A model generated the notes under the pieces. The model ran no database searches, was not told the origin of the DNA, and was given only the letters and a program-made list of their open reading frames with translations. This document shows positions 1 through 4,721 of a stretch of DNA of 11,594 bases, in pieces. Position numbers and translations under genes: made by a program. The stretch comes from Pseudomonadota bacterium (GTDB taxonomy: Bacteria > Bdellovibrionota > Oligoflexia > Oligoflexales > Oligoflexaceae): NCBI GenBank assembly GCA_029556045.1, contig JAKQGS010000058.1:1-11594 (forward strand). Direction: 5' to 3'. The stretch's first letter is position 1, and every line of letters begins with the position of its first letter.

Positions 1-1
1 T

Positions 2-538
2 GGTGATGGGGCGGTCTCTGGTCTTGATTTCTACGATACCATTGACGACTACAATAACAACAACGGAACCTTCCCTTATATCCCAACCCAAAACAACACC
101 GGCTGGGATCAGGCCACGGGGGCCAATTGGGTGATGGACTCTGCCAACGATAACGGTGCAGGGGGCGGCACGGCCTCAAACGGTATCTGCGACGGCACAG
201 AGGCTTGCGTGTTCAAGGATCGCCTCACAAACTTGATGTGGGCCAAAGCGGATGCCACGACGAGAAATTGGGAGACGGCCATCACCTACTGTGAGGGCTT
301 AAGTTATGGTGGTTACACTGACTGGCGTCTACCCACCCAAAAAGAGCTGATGCAGGCTTATACGGATGGGATCTGGAGTCAAAAGGCCATCGCCAAGCTC
401 AACCTTTCGAGCAACTACCATTGGTCGTCGTCGACGGTCTCCTTCAATACGAGCCTCGCGTGGGTCGTCTACCCGGGCAGTGGGACCACGGGCTACGGTG
501 ACAAGACCGATTCGCTCCGGGCTGTCTGCGCGCGGTAG
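2..538 (+). CDS. DGR target protein, DUF1566/Lcl C-terminal-like domain (5' partial)
   Basis: The frame is open to the left edge, so the start lies outside the window and 178 C-terminal residues are visible. The second half looks like a DUF1566 (Lcl C-terminal) domain: a DRLTNLMWAK segment, then W..AI.YC..L, then GYTDWRLPTQKEL, then HWSSST, and a terminal RAVCAR. Cysteines occur in ICDGTEAC, TYC and VCAR. Known DGR variable proteins display diversified residues on a C-type-lectin-like scaffold, and a surface-exposed ligand-binding role is inferred here. From codon 443-445 to 530-532, 14 codons differ from the template repeat. They give F, L, V, Y, G, S, T, G, Y, G, D and L in place of N or I, plus two silent changes. 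The GTG/ATG at 131/134 is not a convincing start, because the reading frame and a Gly/Asn-rich stretch continue upstream. The reverse transcriptase gene follows 76 nt downstream. Localisation cannot be judged without the N-terminus. Confidence 0.9.
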   Translation, partial: GDGAVSGLDFYDTIDDYNNNNGTFPYIPTQNNTGWDQATGANWVMDSANDNGAGGGTASNGICDGTEACVFKDRLTNLMWAKADATTRNWETAITYCEGLSYGGYTDWRLPTQKELMQAYTDGIWSQKAIAKLNLSSNYHWSSSTVSFNTSLAWVVYPGSGTTGYGDKTDSLRAVCAR

Positions 539-566
539 CTCGGGAGCTCTGTCGGTGCCGCCCCGG
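426..566 (+). repeat. DGR variable repeat (VR)
   Basis: This 141-nt segment aligns without gaps to the reverse complement of 2829-2969. It differs at 21 positions, 20 of which are adenine in the template. The first 17 nt (426-442) are identical. All adenine-site changes fall within 443-532. The last 31 nt (536-566), which include the TAG stop, are identical. The only non-adenine difference is template C to G at 535. Similarity stops abruptly on both sides. This is the recipient of mutagenic retrohoming. The 3' identical block should contain the initiation-of-mutagenic-homing (IMH) element. Confidence 0.96.
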
Positions 567-568
567 CA
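556..568 (+). promoter_or_regulatory. Small GC hairpin at VR 3' boundary
   Basis: TGCCG-CCC-CGGCA forms a 5-bp stem with a 3-nt loop across the right end of the VR. In the template copy the sequence diverges after CCGG, so the outer two base pairs of the stem are lost. The best-studied DGR (Bordetella phage BPP-1) needs a hairpin or cruciform just downstream of its VR for efficient homing. This could be the equivalent, though its stem is shorter than the BPP-1 one. It is followed by a T-rich stretch, so a weak terminator is an alternative. Confidence 0.4.
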
Positions 569-614
569 GTTATTTGTCTTGATTTAATTATTTTTTCGTT
601 TTTTATACCGTTGT

Positions 615-1928
615 ATGAGTTACCGCTATCCTTCCCCCAATCCTGAGTTGTACCAAGCGCTGTTGCGTTCTTATTACCGCTGTCTTGAGAACAAAGCAGC
701 CGTGAAAAAAACCGTGTTTCATCTCAATCACGAACGCATCATTCATCAGCTATCTCTTGACATTGAGAATAAGACATATCGACCGGAAATGTCAAACATT
801 TTTGTCGTTTTGCATCCGAAACCACGAGAGGTTATTGCCGCCCATTTGCGTGATCGCATCGTGCATCATTTTATTCATGAATATATGGCACCGCACTGGG
901 AAAAGCGCTTTGTCCCCAACTCCTACGCTTGCCGCATTGGCAAGGGTCCGATGCGGGCGAATGAGGATCTGGAGAAATTTATCCGCGCCTACTATCGCCA
1001 TAACGGGGCACCACTTTTTTATCTGCAATTGGATGTGCAGAATTTTTTTCCCTCCATCGATCTCAATATTCTGCATCAGCTGGTGGACAAACATCTGGAA
1101 AACCCACTTTACCGCTGGCTTTGTAAGACGGTGATCTTTCATCGCTCCACCCTTAAGGGGAACTTCAAACTGACCTGTCCCAGGGAGCTTTGGCAAAAGC
1201 TCCCGCGGTATAAAAGCCTTTTTGCGGCAGCCCCGGATAAAGGGCTGCCGATCGGCAATCTGACCAGCCAGTTTTTTGCTAACGTTTATATGAACCAACT
1301 GGATCAGTTTATCGCTCACCGACTGAAGGGTGGGTTTTTGTTCTGGCAGAGGTATGTGGATGATATCCTGTTTCTCAGTGATGATCCGCAAAAGCTCCGT
1401 GGATTAGTGCCGCAAGTTCAGCAATTTTTGAGTCGTGAGTTGCAGATGACTTTGAATGTGAAAAAGACCGTCTTGCAGCCGCTTGCAAAAGGTCTGGATC
1501 ACCTCGGCTACTGGCATAAACCCGATCATCGTCTTGTGCGGCAGAGGGTGGTCCGAAACTGCAAAGTGCGGGTTAAAGGAATGACGCAGGAGGCGGAGCC
1601 AAATCTCAATCACCTGTGTTCCACCATGAATTCCTATTTGGGATATTTTCGTCATGCGCGGACCTTGAACTTGCGTCGTGTTATTGTGAAACGATTGGTG
1701 ACGGCACCCCATTTGAAGGGAAAATTGTCGACGGACTTGGGAATGACGCGGGTAGTCCCTTTTAAGGACGGCGGTGGTCAATGGGTGGCGATAAGGGAGA
1801 AGAATTACAAGGAGATTTTTTTACGAGAAGTGGAGGGGGGTATGGATTCGCGACGCGTGCAGGCTTATCTGCAAAACTGGGTGAGCTTGGATGGATTGGT
1901 GGGCCATGTTTCGAATATTGCCCTCTAA
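615..1928 (+). CDS. Diversity-generating retroelement reverse transcriptase
   Basis: This 437-aa protein is the enzyme that copies TR RNA into adenine-mutagenised cDNA for insertion at the VR. Palm motifs are intact: LDVQNFFPSID around residues 139-149 (catalytic D140), GLPIGNLTSQ at 210-219, and RYVDD at 246-250 (catalytic D249 and D250). The LPIGNLTSQ form of the fourth RT motif is characteristic of DGR and related non-LTR-type RTs. Fingers motifs (LHPKPREV, LRDRIVHHFIH, PNSYACRIGKGPMRA) come before the palm. No maturase, endonuclease or RNase H domain is evident in the C-terminal 150 residues. The nearest adenine-mutated VR ends 48 nt before the ATG. No Shine-Dalgarno sequence precedes the start, where the leader is T-rich, so expression may be low or leader-dependent. 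The identification is secure from the motifs together with the adjacent VR/TR pair. It lies on the opposite strand from avd and TR, unlike the classical order. Confidence 0.96.
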   Translation: MSYRYPSPNPELYQALLRSYYRCLENKAAVKKTVFHLNHERIIHQLSLDIENKTYRPEMSNIFVVLHPKPREVIAAHLRDRIVHHFIHEYMAPHWEKRFVPNSYACRIGKGPMRANEDLEKFIRAYYRHNGAPLFYLQLDVQNFFPSIDLNILHQLVDKHLENPLYRWLCKTVIFHRSTLKGNFKLTCPRELWQKLPRYKSLFAAAPDKGLPIGNLTSQFFANVYMNQLDQFIAHRLKGGFLFWQRYVDDILFLSDDPQKLRGLVPQVQQFLSRELQMTLNVKKTVLQPLAKGLDHLGYWHKPDHRLVRQRVVRNCKVRVKGMTQEAEPNLNHLCSTMNSYLGYFRHARTLNLRRVIVKRLVTAPHLKGKLSTDLGMTRVVPFKDGGGQWVAIREKNYKEIFLREVEGGMDSRRVQAYLQNWVSLDGLVGHVSNIAL

Positions 1929-2066
1929 CGTTACTGTAAATTGCCGATGAAAGAAACTGGATGTTTGACCTTTGTTGTTGCTGATCCTAGTGATTAAAGT
2001 TAATGAAAGCGGCAGTATTTTCTGTGTAGCAGTGGTTGGTAAACATGAAAAATCAGGAGGTCTCAA

Positions 2067-2303
2067 ATGAACATATCAGACCGGATTGAATTGAATCCGG
2101 CGATATTGCAGGGGAAGCCTATTATAAAAGGTACTCGCATAACGGTTGAACTTATAGTTCGCAAGTTGGGTGAGGGAGCCACTGTCGAGGATATACTTGA
2201 CGGTTATCCAAGCCTTGAAAGAGATGATGTGCATGCTGCACTTATCTACGCCGCTGAGTCTTTAGCCCACGAGGAACTGTTTCTCATGGCGGCTAAGGCA
2301 TGA
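2067..2303 (+). CDS. DUF433 family antitoxin-like protein
   Basis: This 78-aa protein fits the full DUF433 pattern: an N-terminal L.PAILQGKPIIKGTRITVELIVRKL block (about residues 9-34), then a helical G.T.EDIL..YP.L....V.AAL.YA segment. DUF433 proteins are small winged-helix-like antitoxins, best known from VapB45-type pairs, and are usually partnered with a DUF5615 PIN-like protein, as here. A strong AGGAGG at 2055-2060 sits 6 nt before the ATG, in contrast to the weak signals of the neighbouring DGR genes. The next gene overlaps by ATGA, implying translational coupling. The expected role is neutralising the partner and autorepressing the pair, which is inference from the family. It lies 138 nt downstream of the RT. 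Confidence 0.85.
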   Translation: MNISDRIELNPAILQGKPIIKGTRITVELIVRKLGEGATVEDILDGYPSLERDDVHAALIYAAESLAHEELFLMAAKA

Positions 2304-2659
2304 CTTTAAAATTTTTGGCTGATGAGTCATGTGACTTCGCAATTGTTAGGTCCCTTAGAGCCGCCGCCTACGATGTCCAAGCGATTTTGGAAATCGCATC
2401 TGGAGAATCAGATGTCAACATAATCAATATGGCGGTCAGTAGTGGCCGAATTTTAATTACCGAGGACCGAGATTTCGGTGATCTGGTCTATGCACACCAG
2501 AAAGATCACGGAGGTATTATACTCGTTCGCTATCCATCAACAGCCCGCAATGACATGGCTGAAGCTATCCTATCTTTGATCAGACAAAAAGGCGAAGCTC
2601 TCACTGGTTGTTTTATCGTGGTGAGCCCACTTAAAATTCGCATCAGGACAAGAGTGTAG
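2300..2659 (+). CDS. DUF5615 PIN-like toxin (putative RNase)
   Basis: This 119-aa protein matches the DUF5615 (PIN-like, Mut7-C-related) family. It has LADESCD near the N-terminus (acidic D8 and E9), an S..D/N pattern around D38, and ITEDRDFGDLV at residues 53-63 (E55, D56, D58). It ends with a strand-rich HGGIILVRYP segment. These acidic residues form the expected metal-binding nuclease site. The start overlaps the DUF433 stop (ATGA), the usual arrangement for this pair. The predicted role is the toxin, a ribonuclease, of a type II toxin-antitoxin system, but activity is not proven. All key acidic residues are present, so the gene looks intact. It points toward the template repeat, which lies on the other strand. 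Confidence 0.85.
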   Translation: MTLKFLADESCDFAIVRSLRAAAYDVQAILEIASGESDVNIINMAVSSGRILITEDRDFGDLVYAHQKDHGGIILVRYPSTARNDMAEAILSLIRQKGEALTGCFIVVSPLKIRIRTRV

Positions 2660-2777
2660 TTTTTTGATTACCAAACAAGGGGCCAATCCCGATCTCCGGA
2701 ATTTTGGTAAGGTGTCAAGTTGAGTATGCCGTTTCCGTTAGTCATGATTCCGTTGTCCAGATTGAATTACGCCATGG

Positions 2778-2807
2778 GATTGACGAGGCCCAAGGGCCTC
2801 GTCAATC
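2778..2807. repeat. 14-bp perfect hairpin between toxin gene and TR
   Basis: GATTGACGAGGCCC and its exact reverse complement are separated by only AA (plus strand). This gives a 14-bp stem, or a 13-bp stem with a 4-nt loop. It begins 21 nt beyond the 3' end of the TR in the TR transcription direction, and 118 nt after the toxin stop. Neither side carries a T-run, so it is not a canonical intrinsic terminator. It may fold at the 3' end of the TR RNA, or it may limit readthrough of the toxin transcript into the antisense TR. Confidence 0.75.
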
Positions 2808-2828
2808 ATCCGCCCGTCCTCCCGACTT

Positions 2829-2969
2829 CCGGGGCGGCACCGACAGAGCTCCCGAGCTAGCGTGCGCAGACAGCCCGGTTTGAATTGGTCTTGTCATTGT
2901 TGTTCGTGTTCCCATTGTTCGGGTTGACGATCCACGCGTTGCTCGTATTGTTGGAGACCGTCGACGACG
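2829..2969 (-). repeat. DGR template repeat (TR)
   Basis: This is the template for the variable repeat at 426-566, read on the minus strand. It contains 37 adenines, concentrated in eight AAC and four AAT codons in the frame matching the target. It would encode a run of Asn where the target has diverse residues. Twenty of the 37 adenines are substituted in the VR. Of the 104 non-adenine positions, only one differs. Its 3' part includes the same TAG and 28 nt beyond. The TR follows the avd gene on the same strand after a 171-nt spacer, so the template RNA is probably transcribed from the avd promoter. An open frame runs through it, but this is interpreted as a non-coding RNA template. Confidence 0.96.
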
Positions 2970-3082
2970 CTAAAATTCTCTGCTCAGTAAGATCCTTCTG
3001 ATCCCGGCATGCCCGGGTACAGCAGAACCAGGAAGTGATCCACGCATTGATCATGGGAGAGAACGCAGTCGAGGTGGCGCAC

Positions 3083-3106
3083 CCTGATGATCCGTGAATC
3101 ATCAGG
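3083..3106. repeat. Hairpin with CCTGATGAT stem in the avd-TR spacer
   Basis: CCTGATGAT (3083-3091) and ATCATCAGG (3098-3106) are perfect inverted copies around a 6-nt loop. In RNA this would be a 9-bp stem-loop about 115 nt upstream of the TR and 35 nt downstream of avd. The avd-TR spacer of DGRs is part of the structured template RNA, so this may be a recognition element. The same 9-mer recurs at 3587-3595 upstream of avd. Confidence 0.65.
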
Positions 3107-3140
3107 CTCTGGCAGGGCAGGCGGAATTTCGGCAGGTGCT

Positions 3141-3512
3141 TCATGAATTGGCCGATTGCTGAGTTTGGGTCCACTTGGTCCATCCCGTCAATTGCTTTTG
3201 AATGTCTTCTAAGCATAGATTGATTTCGGAGAATTGACCTATCGAAATAGCCTTGAGATCCTTGATCAGGCGCAGAGTGATGCGGATGGTAACCAGATCG
3301 TTTGCAAGATGATTCAGGGACGTAGAGCGAAGCATGGGATCGCGGGTCAGATTGGCACGAATAACCCCTTCCAAAAAATCCTGTGTTTGTCCGGCCAGGC
3401 GATCTCCTAATTGAAAACGGAGGTGCTTGGGGAATTTTAGAACCAGCCGTTGGATGTTCAGGGTCAGCTGATAGGTGATTTGTACGATGGGGACTTGGGT
3501 GTAATCGATCAT
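3141..3512 (-). CDS. avd: DGR accessory variability determinant (Avd), four-helix bundle
   Basis: This 123-aa protein has the features of the Avd branch of the S23/four-helix-bundle family. It has an N-terminal helix, then FPKHLRFQLGDRL (27-39), a second helix (TQDFLEGVIRANLTRD), a third helix ending in LRLIKDLKAISIGQF (80-94), and a final helix through LEDIQKQLTGW (101-111). Avd forms a basic pentameric barrel that binds the DGR reverse transcriptase and nucleic acid, and it is required for cDNA synthesis in BPP-1. Here it precedes the TR on the same strand, which supports the assignment. The start chosen is the first ATG. No Shine-Dalgarno sequence is visible before it, as is also true of the RT. 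It lies on the strand opposite the RT, so the two partners must be made from separate transcripts. Confidence 0.9.
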   Translation of the reverse strand: MIDYTQVPIVQITYQLTLNIQRLVLKFPKHLRFQLGDRLAGQTQDFLEGVIRANLTRDPMLRSTSLNHLANDLVTIRITLRLIKDLKAISIGQFSEINLCLEDIQKQLTGWTKWTQTQQSANS

Positions 3513-3552
3513 GGTAAATTGGGTCTTAATGGCGTCAAAGTTGTTATGAAGG

Positions 3553-3628
3553 CCTGATGTTTACCAAACCTGATGGTTGGGTGATACCTGATGATATATG
3601 CAAATGCCACATAAAAAATAACATCAGG
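3553..3628. promoter_or_regulatory. Cluster of CCTGATG motifs upstream of avd
   Basis: Direct copies of CCTGATG start at 3553, 3569 and 3587, and an inverted copy (CATCAGG) lies at 3622-3628. The spacing of the direct copies is 16 and 18 nt. The outer pair extends to 8 nt, CCTGATGT at 3553 and ACATCAGG ending at 3628. The cluster occupies the probable promoter region of avd-TR and could be operator sites or a structured leader. No convincing -35/-10 pair is visible. Confidence 0.45.
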
Positions 3629-3668
3629 AGCTTATGTTGTTAACTTAGTGCTATTCAATACTATGGGG

Positions 3669-3701
3669 TACTGCGGCGCTTGGGGCTTAAGCAACGCAGT
3701 A
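3669..3701. repeat. Imperfect hairpin downstream of the oxidoreductase gene
   Basis: TACTGCG (3669-3675) pairs with CGCAGTA (3695-3701). An internal GCTT/AAGC stem extends it after a 2x2 internal loop. It lies 22 nt past the stop of the leftward oxidoreductase gene, where a transcription end would be expected, but no T-run follows on that strand. It may be a factor-dependent terminator or an RNA 3' end structure. Confidence 0.4.
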
Positions 3702-3723
3702 TGGGTGTGCAGGAGGACATGTC

Positions 3724-4494
3724 TTAGGCGAAGGACTCCTGCTCAATATATTCCTCGGGAACACCATGCTGCCGCAAATAATGCACCACGGTTTCCATCA
3801 ACCCCTGCGGCCCACAGGTCATAAATAGGGTGTCCTTGAATCGTCCCTCTATAAAACGATCCAACAGGGCTTGATCCGGACGGCCGCTCCAATATCGGGA
3901 CGATGCGTCTGTACCGGTGCGCGTCAGGGTAATCTGCACGCGAATGCCTGCTTGTTTTGCTGCCTCCTCCAGCTCTTGCCGGCAGATGATGTCTTCGTCG
4001 CTGCGGTAGGCCACCAGCAACGCCATGCTGGCGGGAAAGCCGGGTTGGCCCAGATGGGGCGCGTATTCTCGCAACATGCTGACAAATGGGGTCACACCGC
4101 TGCCAGCGGCCACCATCACCAGATGACGACGGCCCTTGGCAGGGTCCCAGCAGAATTTTCCGATGGGGCCGCGGGCCCGCAGGATGGTGCCTATGGCAAC
4201 GGTATCGCAGAGCCAATTGCTGACGATGCCGCCATCCACTCGTTTGACGGTGAGGCCAATCGCGTCGGTCTGGCAGGGTGAGCTGGACATGGTGTAGGAA
4301 CGGACCAGGGGCTTACCCCCCAGGTCGTCAAAACGGAAGGTGAGGTATTGGCCCGCGATATAGTCGAAGGGCACGTTGTCGTCCTCCGCATCCACCATAA
4401 AAAAGGTTTTGGTATCCGGGGTTTCGTTTTGAATGCGGGTGACCCTGAGGTTCATCCAGCCTTTTTTTCGCCGTGGTTCAGTGCCTGCTGTCAC
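3724..4494 (-). CDS. Ferredoxin-NADP reductase-type FAD-binding oxidoreductase
   Basis: This 256-aa protein has the two-domain FNR fold. An N-terminal FAD-binding barrel carries RSYTMSSSP (65-73) and the FAD-phosphate segment GGIVSNWL (88-95). A C-terminal NAD(P)H domain carries AAGSGVTPFVSML (129-141) and CGPQGLMETV (227-236). It would transfer electrons between NAD(P)H and an iron-sulfur or haem partner in the cytoplasm. The protein stops at EEYIEQESFA, where many relatives continue into a plant-type 2Fe-2S domain, so its electron partner must be a separate protein that is not visible here. A GTG start at 4494 is chosen because GAGG lies about 10 nt upstream. An ATG 13 codons inside (4455) is an alternative that keeps the domain intact. 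It is a single gene, divergent from secDF. The specific substrate or partner cannot be named. Confidence 0.85.
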   Translation of the reverse strand: MTAGTEPRRKKGWMNLRVTRIQNETPDTKTFFMVDAEDDNVPFDYIAGQYLTFRFDDLGGKPLVRSYTMSSSPCQTDAIGLTVKRVDGGIVSNWLCDTVAIGTILRARGPIGKFCWDPAKGRRHLVMVAAGSGVTPFVSMLREYAPHLGQPGFPASMALLVAYRSDEDIICRQELEEAAKQAGIRVQITLTRTGTDASSRYWSGRPDQALLDRFIEGRFKDTLFMTCGPQGLMETVVHYLRQHGVPEEYIEQESFA

Positions 4495-4721
4495 GATCGT
4501 TTTACCTCGAGTATTTTTTAGGAATGCGGTCGTCGCCGCAGTGCTGCATTAAAATGCGGCAGTATAGCGAGGAATAGAGAGAGGCACAAGGGGGAGCTGA
4601 TCAGGACTTGAGTGGTAAGGTGCCGAAAAAACTGGATGCATTATCACGACAGTCGGGGTACCTTAAACAATAATGAGTCCGATTTATTGGCTTAATCCTT
4701 GGAGAGGAGCTGGTTTTTTCC
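4495..4721. promoter_or_regulatory. Divergent intergenic region, oxidoreductase / secDF
   Basis: This 227-nt region must hold both divergent promoters. An 8-nt inverted repeat with one wobble, TGCTGCAT at 4542-4549 and ATGCGGCA at 4554-4561, lies close to the oxidoreductase start. A looser pair, TAAGGT (4616-4621) and ACCTTA (4660-4665), lies upstream of secDF. No clear sigma-70 promoter could be picked out. Confidence 0.35.

Noticed and set aside
366..587. Plus-strand open frame overlapping the VR in another register.
   Set aside because: Arg/Ser/Pro-rich shadow of the target gene. The VR codon logic fits only the target frame.
792..1391. 199-codon minus-strand open frame inside the RT gene.
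   Set aside because: Antisense shadow. The plus strand carries intact RT motifs over the same bases.
2857..3216. 119-codon open frame on the minus strand running through the template repeat.
   Set aside because: It overlaps the avd 3' end and has no DUF1566-like residues before the TR. Its end is the Asn-rich TR translation. It is best read as the non-coding template RNA region.
3553..3628. The CCTGATG direct repeats as a CRISPR array or plasmid-type iterons.
   Set aside because: The units are only 7-9 nt with 9-11 nt gaps, far too short for CRISPR, and no cas or replication gene is near.
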